A stretch of 64,000 bases of DNA from Aliiroseovarius crassostreae (GCF_001307765.1 NZ_LKBA01000019.1:434001-498000), one strand, 5' to 3'; counted from the stretch's first letter, positions 36,601 through 45,033 are shown. The notes: generated from the letters alone by a model not told the origin. Translations and numbers: made by a program.

Positions 36601-37180
36601 TTGCGCTGTCGGCGCTCATGTCGACCAGAAATGCGCGTGCCTCCGGGTCGGAGAACATCTCCCATTTGCGCATCTGCGCAATCAAGAGCACCTTGCCACC
36701 CGCGCCCATACGGCGGCCTGCCGCCAGCAGATCCTGCTGATGGCTGCGCGCCAGTGGGGCAAAGTCGAAAACCTCGGTCAAGCGGCGAATATCATCACTG
36801 CTGCGCCAGCGCCCGTCGTCATTATAAAGGATATCAAACAGGTCTTCGGCGCTGCCTCCGGCGGCCTCGCAAATTTCGACACAAAACTCTGGGGTGAGCA
36901 CACAGAGCGTGGCGTCGATGACTTGCCTCGGCCATGAGTTCAAAGTTTTCACCAAGCCAGCCCCGGCTTTTGTAAAGAGGATACGCAGGGGGAGTGAAAC
37001 GTGTTTCGACCCGGCTAAATAGTCCTTCTCGCCACCACTTGCAGCGGCCAGCACTTCACCATAGCGGGCCAGAACAGAGGCATCTTGGGCCTGTCGCGCC
37101 AGAAAACGCCTGCGGGCCTTATCGCCGGGTTCGTCGGAATAATTGCTATCAAGTATCAAGCCCAAGGATTTTGGAGGCAT
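33626..37180 (-). CDS. DUF4132/HEAT-repeat protein (YehI/MolR-like), main frame
   Basis: This is 1184 residues in one open frame. Armadillo/HEAT-like repeats (VRHEAVQAMMTLPQDQILPI, IRAAMVDLLAGLRSDAGF, RAGAAEWLADLGIKEAVKPL) fill the N-terminal and middle regions, and the C-terminal 400 residues form a DUF4132-type domain (from RELKQVITLQGERLY to WEKKMPWM). It is the first gene of the operon with MoxR, DUF5682, VWA and SWIM. The ATG at 37180 has no ribosome site. The real start is probably the GTG at 37346, but a 7-bp tandem duplication at 37147-37160 puts the two parts out of frame. Without it the protein would be 1237 residues, close to E. coli YehI. Confidence 0.82.
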   Translation of the reverse strand: MPPKSLGLILDSNYSDEPGDKARRRFLARQAQDASVLARYGEVLAAASGGEKDYLAGSKHVSLPLRILFTKAGAGLVKTLNSWPRQVIDATLCVLTPEFCVEICEAAGGSAEDLFDILYNDDGRWRSSDDIRRLTEVFDFAPLARSHQQDLLAAGRRMGAGGKVLLIAQMRKWEMFSDPEARAFLVDMSADSAKSVRHEAVQAMMTLPQDQILPIAKDKLDTGAATIRAAMVDLLAGLRSDAGFALLRDHLKSEKTARIKAAIESALTVEEVSQADEEDEGDRMSYLALDGSRVEIPPLTPLSKEPDVTFGVEDEKKLLDIITKENIEIDRRNEARKGKYNFVEPRLKPAMATQIIKLFNGTGADLDRKGHTRLWQFLNFTARDKWTLDALSRMSPDRALRFFTATERNFYAAFHLNEWGAVQSRLVRYVNSEEADYRNLETLNVEMGQIQSGPWNNRKTRKAVPGDLIRGELGREWGNYDVMDLNRDALWPLLAESFDVFDEAFGLRAAGEPAPRKLRAIQFLQLLPKTPQRYYGPLLEVATGTTKSGRAEARAMLEGAQGLEERAIALLNDTRQDVRAGAAEWLADLGIKEAVKPLKARLKKEKSDLAKAAILTALSRLGVELSDYVGPKALMTEAEVILKKAKFDKLDWLVSDHLPDLKYKGGQKVPAKVIKAWIFLANKLKQPGGNTLFDIYLTQLAPDSAKTLSTWIFDAWINYDTVRPGDDEANAYAEQHADQNWKTYLRWDKSYTREQAYRGLYNSIKTQYLNSGAATKGVLALTKHVDPAHAAASVRNYLKQHGSRTSQASSLLEVLAAKGDPLSLQIVISAATRLKQKGVQAHAGKLIEAVAEARDWSMDELADRTIPTAGLNDDGVLELPIGEEEKPYSARLDDEFKLVVLNPDGKQIKGLPAGDDDNTKTSKKQLSVSKRELKQVITLQGERLYEALCAERCWPVADWMRDFRNHPLMGRLTERVIWLGEDADGKIVTAFRPTAEGDYVDADDNEVTPDSFTTIRLAHGALLSDNAAKAWATHLVDYEVKPLFAQFGRPLLALDGEMGKETRIEDRKGWITDTFSFRGASTKLGYERGEALDGGYFNEYIKTFRSAGLCAVIEFSGNCLPEENVAAAQIHLEFAKLHGAGRRGRAVPLSEVPPVLLSECWNDYRDMVAKGSFDPNWEKKMPWM
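37147..37160. repeat. Perfect 7-bp tandem duplication disrupting the DUF4132 frame
   Basis: TATCAAG occurs twice in tandem (37147-37153 and 37154-37160); on the coding strand this is CTTGATACTTGATA. Seven bases is not a multiple of three, so the extra copy creates a +1 shift. Deleting one copy restores a continuous frame from GTG 37346 to the DUF4132 stop. Confidence 0.9.
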
Positions 37181-37346
37181 CTACATTGGCGAGCGTTGAC
37201 AGCACACTGCCACCTTTGTCCTTGAGCACATAGGCGATCGCCTTGTCCCCCAACCCGCGCTCAACCGCATGCAATCGCTGCAGGTCCTTGGAAATTGCAT
37301 TGGAAACTTTTGGGATATTAAAAAGATTGGAGATAATTCCACGCAC
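37149..37346 (-). pseudogene. Out-of-frame N-terminal 65 codons of the DUF4132 gene
   Basis: This 65-residue frame (MRGIISNLFNIPKVSNAISK to LANVDASKILGLDT) starts at GTG 37346 behind an AGGAAAG ribosome site six bases away, and stops at TGA 37149. Its stop falls 31 bases inside the downstream frame's overlap. Removing one copy of the CTTGATA duplication (minus strand) joins GLD directly to SNYSDEPGDK in the main DUF4132 frame, a smooth protein junction. I therefore read it as the broken N-terminus, though phase variation or frameshifting would also fit. Confidence 0.75.
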
Positions 37347-37568
37347 TGGCTTTCCTCACAAACGACTAATCAACTCTTAAATCGTTAACGCAATGACGGG
37401 CACAACCCAAGATTAAATTGGAATCGGAGATGGGCTTCTGCCGGGGGACTTGGCGTTCCGAATTTCTGAGTTTCTCGAATTTGTGACATTCTAATCAAGG
37501 AGTGTCGACGTTCAGGCTTCTCACGTGGCATGAGTTCTGCTTCAAGGTTGCAAACAGAAGAGAGGGGT

Positions 37569-38317
37569 CTTGCCCGACGAGCCCTGACCAACGCCCATTG
37601 GGCGATCATCGCCCCCTTCTGCCTTGGCAAGCACACTGATCCCGGCCAGACCAGAGGCGATCCGCGGTTATTCATGGAAGAGGTTTGGTAGAGTGTGAGG
37701 ACAGGCGCGCAATGGTGTGAATTGTCTGCCGGGTTCTGGCGCTTCAAACGCGTCCAGCCTGGCCCAAAACCAATGTATTTTACAATATGCTCAGAGCGTT
37801 ATCTTCTGCTCCCGATTTCAAGTACGCGATGATCGATGGCTCTGTCGTTAAGGCCCACCGCTCAGGCCAGGGCGCCAAAGGGGACGCTCAGCCAGGCCAT
37901 AGGGCGCTTACGCGGCGATTGCCCAAGCATCTGCCTGAGATCGACGAGGTTACCCAAACCGTCAGTCAGCGCCAATATTTTGGTGGTGATACCGCCTGAC
38001 CGGCGCGCCGTGCCGGATTTGATCGAGCACTCTGTGCCGACTGCGCTTTCGATGCCGACTGGCTGCGGTCTGCTCTCGATAAGCTGGACATACCCCCTGC
38101 CATTCCTCTGAAATCGAACCGGCGTTTCCCCGCAACCTTCGACAAGGAAACATACAAATGGCGGCCCCTGATCGAGATTTCCTTCGGGAAACTTAAGAAA
38201 AACTGGGGCATTGCGCTGCGGTCATGCAAAACAGATCAGAGCTTCGCCGCCTTCATCTCACGTACAGCAACCATCCTTCACGCCAGGAGAACGTCAACAG
38301 GGGCTAGAAAATATTAG
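37569..38317 (+). pseudogene. Decayed IS5-family transposase
   Basis: Pieces in several frames match one IS5-type transposase in the right order: LARRALTNAHWAIIAPFCLG at 37569, RLFMEEVW then an in-frame TAG, AMIDGSVVKAHRSGQGAKG from about 37826, SQAIGRLR, then after a gap AFDADWLRSALDKLDIPPA and KSNRRFPATFDKETYKW, and finally RSCKTDQSFAAFISRTATIL ending near 38317. Frameshifts and stop codons make it dead. The missing middle is present on the other strand (37914-37996). It lies between the DUF4132 operon and rpsB. I could not define the terminal inverted repeats. Confidence 0.85.
37914..37996 (-). other. Inverted 83-bp segment inside the IS5 remnant
   Basis: The reverse complement of these 83 bases encodes TTKILALTDGLGNLVDLRQ, the conserved IS5 segment missing from the plus-strand reading. 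Turning it back gives an unbroken frame over both junctions (SQAIGRLR-GGITTK and LGQS-PDRRAVPDLI). The ends carry GGCG and CGCC, a 4-bp inverted repeat at which the inversion may have occurred. Confidence 0.8.
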
Positions 38318-38364
38318 TATTCTGGTTTTCTTCCCGAAATAGGCCGCAATCCAGATCAAGGGGG

Positions 38365-38447
38365 TTGCCACCTGTCAATTCCCCCTATATACGCGCGCCT
38401 GTTAATCCACAGGCGGAATGCGGGCCTATGGGGGAGACATCCCCATA
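38365..38447 (+). promoter_or_regulatory. Possible rpsB promoter and leader hairpin
   Basis: TTGCCA (38365) and TATATA (38386) are a plausible -35/-10 pair with a short 15-base spacer. The leader then contains a hairpin, TATGGGG (38427-38433) with CCCCATA (38441-38447), about 80 bases before the rpsB ATG. Ribosomal protein S2 is known to autoregulate in E. coli through its leader; whether that applies here is untested. Confidence 0.4.
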
Positions 38448-38528
38448 ACGTCCACCGGTTGAGGGCTCCGAAAACCAACGGACCTTCGAAACATTTCGCC
38501 GAGGTTGAAACCGGAAAAGGAAAAGAAC

Positions 38529-39311
38529 ATGGCACTGCCTGATTTCACTCTCCGTCAGCTGCTCGAAGCTGGCGTACACTTTGGTCACCAAACTCAGCGT
38601 TGGAACCCCCGTATGGGCCCGTTCATCTATGGTGAGCGCAACGGGATCCACATCCTCGACCTGACCCAAACCGTCCCGATGCTGGATGCCGCACTGAACG
38701 CCGTGCGTGAAACCGTTGCAAAAGGTGGCCGGGTTCTGTTCGTCGGCACCAAGCGTCAGGCGTCGAAAGCAGTTGCTGACGCAGCTGAGCGTTCGGCACA
38801 GTATTACATGAACCACCGCTGGCTCGGTGGCACGCTGACCAACTGGCAGACCGTGTCGAAATCGATCCAGCGTCTGAAAGAATTTGACGAGAAACTTGCG
38901 TCGGGCGCGGAAGGCCTGACCAAGAAAGAGCGTCTGGGCATGGAGCGCGAGCAGGCCAAACTGCAGGCCTCGCTGGGCGGCATCCGCGAAATGGGCGGTG
39001 TTCCGGATCTTCTGTTTGTCATCGACGTGAAAAAAGAATCGCTGGCGATTGCCGAAGCCAACAAGCTGGGCATCCCGGTTGTGGCCGTTGTCGACACCAA
39101 CTGCCCGCCGGAAGGTGTGGATTACATCATCCCGGGCAATGACGACGCAGCGCGCGCAATCGCTCTTTACACCGACCTGGCTGCCCGCGCAGCTCTGGAC
39201 GGCATGTCGGCCCAGATGGGTGCAGCAGGTATCGACCTGGGCGAGCTGGAAGACGGCATGACCGAAGAAGCCGTGGCTGAAGAAGCCACCGCCGAGGCCG
39301 CTGACGCCTAA
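38529..39311 (+). CDS. rpsB: Ribosomal protein S2
   Basis: This is a 260-residue small-subunit protein. The start [20 protein letters not shown] and the conserved [30 protein letters not shown] and [12 protein letters not shown] segments are all present. The acidic C-terminal tail ([16 protein letters not shown]) is a usual alphaproteobacterial extension. The ATG at 38529 follows GGAAAAGGAAAAGAAC. It forms the classical rpsB-tsf pair with the next gene, 124 bases downstream. Confidence 0.98.
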   Translation: MALPDFTLRQLLEAGVHFGHQTQRWNPRMGPFIYGERNGIHILDLTQTVPMLDAALNAVRETVAKGGRVLFVGTKRQASKAVADAAERSAQYYMNHRWLGGTLTNWQTVSKSIQRLKEFDEKLASGAEGLTKKERLGMEREQAKLQASLGGIREMGGVPDLLFVIDVKKESLAIAEANKLGIPVVAVVDTNCPPEGVDYIIPGNDDAARAIALYTDLAARAALDGMSAQMGAAGIDLGELEDGMTEEAVAEEATAEAADA

Positions 39312-39435
39312 GCACGATTGGAAGACGGGCAGGGGACACCCTGCCTGTCTCATCGTTTGGCATCCAAGACTGATGTCACAGAATTGATACCGGCTTGGGC
39401 TAGGACCCGGCCGAAGATCCTCAAGGAGAGTTAAG

Positions 39436-40311
39436 ATGGCAATCACTGCTGCACTCGTAAAAGAACTGCGCGAATCCACCGGCGTTGGCATGATGGACGC
39501 GAAAAAAGCCCTGGTCGAAAACGACGGTGACATGGAAGCCGCTCAGGACTGGCTGCGCACCAAGGGTCTGGCCAAAGCCGCCAAGAAGGCCGACCGGACC
39601 GCTGCTGAAGGCCTGGTGGCCGTGGCTGTGGACGGTGGCAAAGGTGTTGCCGTTGAAGTGAACTCGGAAACCGACTTTGTCGCCAAGAACGCTGAATTCC
39701 AAACCATGGTTTCCGGCATTGCAGGTGCTGCGCTGAACGCAGCAGATCTGGAGGCGCTGAAAGCTGCTGATCTGGGGGGCAAATCTGTCGCTGATATCAT
39801 CACCGACAAGATCGCCACCATCGGCGAAAACATGTCGCTGCGTCGCATGGCATCGGTCGAAGGTGATGTCGTGGCCTCCTATGTCCACAACGCTGCTGCG
39901 GACGGCATGGGCAAAATCGGTGTTCTGGTTGCGCTGAAAGGTGGCGACGAAGCATTCGGCAAGCAGGTTGCCATGCACATTGCGGCCGCCAACCCGCAGG
40001 CGCTGAACGAAGCTGAGCTGGACGCTGCTGTTGTTGAAAAAGAACGCACCATCCTGACTGAGCAAGCCCGTGAAAGCGGCAAGCCCGAAAACATCATTGA
40101 AAACATGATCAAGGGTCGGATGAAGAAGTTCCTCGCCGAGGTGACCCTGGTGGGCCAGGATTTCGTTCTGAACCCCGACGTCACTGTTGAGCAGGCTGCC
40201 AAGGATGCAGGTGCTGAAATCGTCGGTTATGTCCGTATGGAAGTTGGCGACGGTATCGAAAAAGAAGAAACCGACTTTGCTGCTGAGGTTGCTGCTGCCG
40301 TAAAGGGCTAA
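39436..40311 (+). CDS. tsf: Elongation factor Ts
   Basis: This is a 291-residue guanine-nucleotide exchange factor that recycles EF-Tu. The N-terminal domain ([20 protein letters not shown] with the conserved TGVGMMDCKKAL-type motif, cysteine replaced by alanine as is common) and the [12 protein letters not shown] core motif are present. An AAGGAGAG ribosome site precedes the ATG. It ends 41 bases before an intrinsic terminator and converges on the orphan LRR-like gene. Confidence 0.98.
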   Translation: MAITAALVKELRESTGVGMMDAKKALVENDGDMEAAQDWLRTKGLAKAAKKADRTAAEGLVAVAVDGGKGVAVEVNSETDFVAKNAEFQTMVSGIAGAALNAADLEALKAADLGGKSVADIITDKIATIGENMSLRRMASVEGDVVASYVHNAAADGMGKIGVLVALKGGDEAFGKQVAMHIAAANPQALNEAELDAAVVEKERTILTEQARESGKPENIIENMIKGRMKKFLAEVTLVGQDFVLNPDVTVEQAAKDAGAEIVGYVRMEVGDGIEKEETDFAAEVAAAVKG

Positions 40312-40351
40312 GCCGGCGCAAGGGCAGGGTATCTGCTAAGAAAATAGAAAA

Positions 40352-40376
40352 GGGGTCGGTCACCCGGCCCCTTTTT
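40352..40376 (+). terminator. tsf terminator
   Basis: GGGGTCGG (40352-40359) and CCGGCCCC (40364-40371) form an 8-bp stem with one G-T pair and a four-base loop, followed by TTTTT. It is 40 bases past the tsf stop. Confidence 0.9.
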
Positions 40377-40402
40377 CATGCCGGGCGGAACGGGATACCC
40401 GG

Positions 40403-40461
40403 CCACTAAAGCGTTTCGGAATCAACTTGTGTCTCAAGTTAATCTCGAAACGCTTTAGTGG
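40403..40461. repeat. Best-preserved palindromic intergenic repeat unit
   Basis: CCACTAAAGCGTTTCG (from 40403) pairs with CGAAACGCTTTAGTGG (ending 40461), a 16-bp outer stem. An inner stem, AACTTG with CAAGTT, brackets TGTCT. This is the clearest copy of the family and can serve as its consensus. Confidence 0.88.
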
Positions 40462-40470
40462 AAAAGAAAC

Positions 40471-40499
40471 GCGGCGCTGACGGGGAATGTCAGCGCCGC
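40471..40499. terminator. Strong 11-bp hairpin after tsf
   Basis: GCGGCGCTGAC (40471-40481) and GTCAGCGCCGC (40489-40499) form a perfect stem with a seven-base loop. There is no T-run on the plus strand (it is followed by AAAC), but on the minus strand it is followed by GTTTC. It could serve transcripts coming from the opposite direction. Confidence 0.5.
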
Positions 40500-40940
40500 A
40501 AACATACCGCGGGACAGCGGTGATGCTATTCTGGGTAAGAGGGCGTCTGGTGCCTCCGGTAAAAATCCTCCTTCGACACCAGCCCTCGGTTTCCCGAAAG
40601 AATGAAACATTTGCTGAAATTACAGCGCGTCCACCCCTCTATGTTCCAAAGGCTAAAGCCACCACTCACGGAACGTGTTCAATATCGGAATTTTAGGATC
40701 ATTTTAAAAGTCCGGTATTCCTTACCGTAATTTTACGTATAGGCCCAACTGGACCGAGCGTGCAAAAGTGGCCAAAAATCAGAACAATATAAGAACTTGC
40801 AAAAGTAACCGACCTTCGCCGCGCCGTGCGTGAACTAGTAAGATGCGGACAAAAAAGCCATTCCCCTCGCTTCCCCTAATGTCTGGTTTGGCGAACCGTT
40901 CAACATTCGCTGATTTTTGGAAAGATTTGTACAGTTGCAG
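40500..40940. other. Gene-free stretch, start of the accessory region
   Basis: No gene is supported in these 441 bases. Base composition becomes visibly richer in A and T after about 40600 compared with tsf. A short plus-strand open frame (40487-40696) has no ribosome site or recognisable product. The promoter and leader of no neighbour lies here, since the LRR-like gene ends at its right side. Confidence 0.5.
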
Positions 40941-41696
40941 CTATTGGTAAGCTGGCGGTGGATTTTCTCCTAGCCAAGTCATCCAATGAACCCAAACATC
41001 CACACCGTTGTTCTTTAATGTTTCAAACAGGTCATTTTGGCGATGTCCGATACTACGCACATCGCGATACAGATCGTTACCGACAAGTTCGACGGAGCGA
41101 AGAGTTGGCATGGCCAAAAGAGCCTCGGTGTTTGAAACGGGTACGCCGCCTTCAATCACTTCCAACTTATCAAAGCCCGCTAACAGATTTAGATCGAGTT
41201 CGGGGATCATCGATGAAGCTTCAAAAACCCGTAGGTTTCGCAAATGTTGAAGTCCCTCAAAGCTCGATATGTCGAAGTCTTCCGTCTCACCATCCCAAGT
41301 CGGACTTACGTAGAAATAGATTTCTAGGCCTCCATCAAAGGATAACGTTTCCACCTCATCGAGAAGGCTCTGGCCGAGGGGATATCGGGCGAGGTAATCA
41401 TACGCCGGTTGAATTATTCCAAACCCAAGGTCCCATGGATCGGACACAGGTTGGTCTAGGACCCAAGACAGGAAATCAGAGCTTTCCCCTAAATCGATGT
41501 GCCCTTCCTCAAGAAGCGATGACAGCACCACAAGTTTTAAGTTTGGATCAGCAAATGGCGCTCCAGTTTCACCGCGAGGCTCCGGGTAGGATTGAGCGGT
41601 CGCAGTCTGCGAAAGTGCGGCCGCGCCAATTGCTATCGCGCCACTCCATGCCTGCAAACCTTTCAAAATGCCAACGCCCCCCAATTTTCTTTCCAT
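40941..41696 (-). CDS. Orphan secreted protein with leucine-rich-like repeats
   Basis: This is a 251-residue protein. A probable signal peptide (LQAWSGAIAIGAAALSQTATAQ, cut near residue 35) precedes an acidic region. From about residue 140 there are repeats of leucine-rich type (FEGLQHLRNLRVFEASS, LNLLAGFDKLEVIEGG, ALLAMPTLRSVELVGND). This predicts a periplasmic or secreted binding protein. I do not recognise the N-terminal part. It has no operon partners and lies in more A/T-rich DNA than its neighbours, consistent with horizontal acquisition. The start at 41696 is the first good ATG, with GAGATGG upstream. Confidence 0.65.
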   Translation of the reverse strand: MERKLGGVGILKGLQAWSGAIAIGAAALSQTATAQSYPEPRGETGAPFADPNLKLVVLSSLLEEGHIDLGESSDFLSWVLDQPVSDPWDLGFGIIQPAYDYLARYPLGQSLLDEVETLSFDGGLEIYFYVSPTWDGETEDFDISSFEGLQHLRNLRVFEASSMIPELDLNLLAGFDKLEVIEGGVPVSNTEALLAMPTLRSVELVGNDLYRDVRSIGHRQNDLFETLKNNGVDVWVHWMTWLGENPPPAYQ

Positions 41697-41871
41697 CTCA
41701 ACGGTTACATTGGCCGGAGAGTATAAAGAGATTCATAGTTCGATCCACCCTTCATCCTTAGACATCAAGGCAAGCATTGCGACACCATGGTGACATTGCC
41801 ATCAAGTCCCACAATTCCCAAGCCGGCATTCGCTTTAATGAAGAAAATAGGTCAAAATGGGCTCTGACTTT

Positions 41872-41904
41872 GAAGCCGCCGCGTCCTGAACGAACGGCGG
41901 CTTC
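41872..41904 (-). terminator. Hairpin at the end of the resolvase gene
   Basis: GAAGCCGCCG (41872-41881) and CGGCGGCTTC (41895-41904) form a perfect 10-bp stem overlapping the tnpR stop codon. It is likely the terminator of the minus-strand transposon genes. Confidence 0.6.
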
Positions 41905-42454
41905 AGGTTTCGGCATCAGCGAGAGCCCGGTAGACCGTCATTCTGGAAACGCCGAGATCACGGGCGATCTGGGCTTTTGCGGTGCCCTCACCTGCCAGCC
42001 GCCGGATTTCCTCATCATCTACAGACTTTCGCCGCCCCTTGTAGATGCCTTTATCTTTGGCGACTTCGATTCCAGCGCGTTGACGATCCCGAATGAACTT
42101 GAGCTCCATGTCGGCGACCATGCCGAGGACGGTGATGACCATGCGGCCCATATCCCCGGCGGTGGTGACTTCCGGTTCAAGCACCCGGAGCGATGCGCCT
42201 TTGGCATCAAGTTCATGGACCAGATTCAGCACATCGCGAGTGGATCGGCCGAGGCGATCGAGACGATGCACGACCAATTCGTCCCCGTCGCGCAGAAACT
42301 CCATCACTGTCGCCAGCTCAGAACGATCATCACGGGAAGCACCAGAAACGGTTTCCGAACGGATGACCTCACATCCCGCCGCATTCAGCTTTGCTTTCTG
42401 AATGTCGAGATCCTGGCTTGATGTACTGACGCGGGCGTATCCGATCTTAGGCAT
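41903..42454 (-). CDS. tnpR: Tn3-type serine resolvase
   Basis: This is a 183-residue site-specific recombinase that resolves cointegrates at res. The catalytic serine is residue 10 (IGYARVSTSSQDLD), the arginine-rich active centre lies in HRLDRLGRSTRD, and a C-terminal helix-turn-helix (GEGTAKAQIARDLGVSRMTV) is present. The length is normal, so the protein looks functional. It lies downstream of and on the same strand as the Tn3 transposase, with a 129-base spacer that would contain res. It is part of the same remnant transposon. Confidence 0.93.
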   Translation of the reverse strand: MPKIGYARVSTSSQDLDIQKAKLNAAGCEVIRSETVSGASRDDRSELATVMEFLRDGDELVVHRLDRLGRSTRDVLNLVHELDAKGASLRVLEPEVTTAGDMGRMVITVLGMVADMELKFIRDRQRAGIEVAKDKGIYKGRRKSVDDEEIRRLAGEGTAKAQIARDLGVSRMTVYRALADAET

Positions 42455-42469
42455 GGGAACCTGTCACAT

Positions 42470-42545
42470 TAGGGTGGCTTACGCTTTGATGCTGTACCAT
42501 TAGTCGTTTGACTACCCATTTGTGACATTTCACTTTGTCACATCA
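42470..42545. promoter_or_regulatory. Probable res site of the Tn3-type transposon
   Basis: The spacer between tnpA and tnpR carries TGTCACA at about 42471 and again as the inverted pair TGTGACA (42521-42527) and TGTCACA (42536-42542). Such repeated, partly inverted motifs next to tnpR are what resolvase subsites look like. The exact subsite borders are not determined. Confidence 0.5.
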
Positions 42546-42583
42546 GCCTGTCTCCTGTGGGTGCACTCTTTTGTGCATATGGA

Positions 42584-44641
42584 TCACGCCGCTTGTCGTC
42601 CAAAGTCGATCCGCTTGTCCAAATCCACATCAAACCGCCCGTAGGGATTGATGTGCGAATAGATCAATGGGGAGAGACCACGGTAATCGCGCTCAGACAG
42701 GCGGTTTGCCCAGGTCGGCTCCGACAGCACCGATTGCACCATACGAGTATTCACATAAACGAGGGATGCCTGAAGCAAATGCAGCGCATGCGCTGAGATT
42801 TCCTGATCGGCAATCCGGTTGCTGGAAATCTCGCCGCCCTTGCCGAAGAAGATAAAGCCGTTGGCGCTGTTCCAGTTCTCAACCACATTCAGGCCCTCAT
42901 GGATTTCGCGGCGGAACGTCTCGGATCGGAGATAACGACACAGGAAGATTGTTTTGATTGCCTGGCCGAGTTCAGCAAGTGCCTTGTAGGTTGGGTGCAT
43001 GACATCAGCACGCGCAAAGCAGCGGAGAATGGCTTCCGGGTCCGCAGTGCCGTGCTGCATGGCCGCAGCGTATTTGACCATCTCATCATATTGCCGCTCA
43101 ATCTCATTCCAATCGATCGTACCTGACAGGATTGGCAATAGGTTTGGAAGCTTCGCCCGCATGCCAGCGCTCGGCAGGGCCAGCTTCTGTTCGGCGATCG
43201 CTTTCAGCCGTGGGGCAAGCTCAAAGCCGAGAAGGTGACAGAATGCAAACCCAATTGCGCTTTGGCCATGGCTGTCCACATATTGGCGCTGGATCTCCAT
43301 GTCCGTGCAATGACGCAGCACACCTTCGATCATGGATGCCACTTCAGACGATGAACAGCGCTTCAGCTGAGAATAGATACAGGTCGCTTGCTGCGCGACA
43401 TGCCAATAGATCATCACCCCACGCCCGCCATAGCGGGCGTGCCATTCCGTCATCAGATTTCGGTCCCAGGCCCCGAACTTGGTGGAGTCTGATGCACAGG
43501 CCGTGCCTGCCTCGCCCCAGACGCTGGGATTGCGGATGGCAAGGGTGGCATCTGCAACGCGCGCGGCCGCGGCACGCAGAGAGGCTGGGTCAATATAGCG
43601 CCGTCGAATGTGCAACAGCTCGTCATAACTGGTCCCGGGCACCCCAGCAGCAACACGCTTCAAACCCGCATTTGTACCCAGACCATATAAGGAGAGCAGC
43701 AAACGTTGATCCCGAATGTCGGCTGGCAACGCCTCTCTGGTCGCGGAGGTCTCAAAGGCATCAAGAAAGCCCGTGTCTAGCGCCGTTTCCTTCAACGTAT
43801 CCAACAGTCCCGCCATGGGCCATCGCCGATTGACCTCGGATTTGAGGCCAATCAGACCCTTGGGCTCAGGGGCTGGTTTGAAGGGCGTGATGCTGATCCG
43901 GTTGTCACCCGACCAGCGCAAGCGGACCATGTCATTGTCAGGTAGCGTGACATTCAGCTCTAGAAGCTCCTGTTCTACTTGCGTGCGAACGGACTGGCTA
44001 AATGCCTGTGCGTCCTGAGTGAGGTTCAGCCCGCTGTAATAGGCCGCGCGTTTCTCGGGAAAATCCTTTGGTAGATCATTGTCCGGATTACGATGACGAT
44101 CCGCACCCTCGATCCAGATTTCCTTTGCCCGAATCCGCTCTCGTAATTGGGTCAGGATACAGAGCTCATAAGATATGAGATTCATCCGGCCTCGTTCATC
44201 CAACACAGTTGCACACCATTTGCTCGGGATCGATCCTTCTGGAGCGAGAGAGGCCGGTGCAGTGCGACGCCCTTCTTCGTTGAGGCGGGCAATCAGAGCC
44301 AAGGCATCAAGGATCGGTCGCCATGTCTCATTGTTCGACCTAAATCTCAGAACGGATAGTAAGGAAGGCAGCATCGGGCGATAGTGACTGGCATAGGATC
44401 CCCGCATCACCGTCTGGATCTGAACATTGAGCGTACCCTTAGCATTGTGCTCATCAATGATGGCCTTCAGCTTGGATGCACCTGCGATGGGAAAGATGAC
44501 ATCCGACACCTTGCCATTCGGCGCCATCATCGCCGCCGTCGCGATATCCACCAGCAATTGTTCCTTGCCGTGTACCTTGTTTATGTCTGCGGCAATTCTA
44601 CTAATCACCTTGGTTTTTGATCGCGTATCAATGCGATGCAC
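42584..44641 (-). CDS. tnpA: Tn3-family transposase, missing its N-terminal third
   Basis: This is 685 residues, against about 990 for intact Tn3-family transposases. The frame begins inside the family's middle region ([39 protein letters not shown]) and runs to the normal C-terminus ([20 protein letters not shown]). The catalytic DDE part looks intact: [26 protein letters not shown] and [14 protein letters not shown]. The missing N-terminus makes activity unlikely. A 5' scrap lies just upstream (44666-44905), with an internal deletion between. The assigned start at 44641 is simply the first codon of the open frame. Confidence 0.85.
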   Translation of the reverse strand: MHRIDTRSKTKVISRIAADINKVHGKEQLLVDIATAAMMAPNGKVSDVIFPIAGASKLKAIIDEHNAKGTLNVQIQTVMRGSYASHYRPMLPSLLSVLRFRSNNETWRPILDALALIARLNEEGRRTAPASLAPEGSIPSKWCATVLDERGRMNLISYELCILTQLRERIRAKEIWIEGADRHRNPDNDLPKDFPEKRAAYYSGLNLTQDAQAFSQSVRTQVEQELLELNVTLPDNDMVRLRWSGDNRISITPFKPAPEPKGLIGLKSEVNRRWPMAGLLDTLKETALDTGFLDAFETSATREALPADIRDQRLLLSLYGLGTNAGLKRVAAGVPGTSYDELLHIRRRYIDPASLRAAAARVADATLAIRNPSVWGEAGTACASDSTKFGAWDRNLMTEWHARYGGRGVMIYWHVAQQATCIYSQLKRCSSSEVASMIEGVLRHCTDMEIQRQYVDSHGQSAIGFAFCHLLGFELAPRLKAIAEQKLALPSAGMRAKLPNLLPILSGTIDWNEIERQYDEMVKYAAAMQHGTADPEAILRCFARADVMHPTYKALAELGQAIKTIFLCRYLRSETFRREIHEGLNVVENWNSANGFIFFGKGGEISSNRIADQEISAHALHLLQASLVYVNTRMVQSVLSEPTWANRLSERDYRGLSPLIYSHINPYGRFDVDLDKRIDFGRQAA

Positions 44642-44665
44642 GACTTCGATCAGCAGACGCTCTGA

Positions 44666-44905
44666 TCACATCAAACGGCAGGTCGAGGTCCCGAATGAAG
44701 GCAAGCCGAGCTGCCGCTCAAGCTGTGAAGCTACATATTCGATTGCTCCATCATCTACATCAGTCCAGTCTTCAATGAATCTCCCCGAGCTGCGCGCACT
44801 ACAAATTTGAAGGGCCGCCTCCAGACAAACCGTCTGGGGCAGAGATGAGAGAAATTCCATATCCTGAAAGGACAGGCTCCAGTCCCGTGCCGCGATACTG
44901 TCCAT
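44666..44905 (-). pseudogene. N-terminal scrap of the Tn3-family transposase
   Basis: These 79 codons (from MDSIAARDWSLSFQDMEFL to QLERQLGLPSFGTSTCRLM) match the opening of Tn3-family transposases (WSLSFQD...GRFIEDWTDVDDGAIEYV). The frame breaks before it reaches the surviving tnpA frame. Roughly 200 residues of the protein between the two are missing, so an internal deletion has killed the element. No outer 38-bp-type inverted repeat was seen beyond the start. Confidence 0.7.
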
Positions 44906-45033
44906 CTGCTTACCCCCCCAAATACTGTTCGAAAGCAAATGGCTACGGCATTTCAAAGTCATTGCAAGACTACTTGTTCACAAATGTTCTGAACTTTGGC
45001 CACTTTTACACGCTCGGGCCAGTTGGGCCAATA

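Noticed and set aside
37385-37747. A 120-codon minus-strand frame upstream of the IS5 remnant
   Set aside because: It overlaps the sense reading of the transposase remnant and has no ribosome site or known product.
38385-39533. A 382-codon open frame opposite rpsB
   Set aside because: Antisense to ribosomal protein S2 and spanning into tsf; no product recognised.
40487-40696. A 69-codon plus-strand frame after tsf
   Set aside because: It starts inside the hairpin region, lacks a ribosome site and resembles nothing known.
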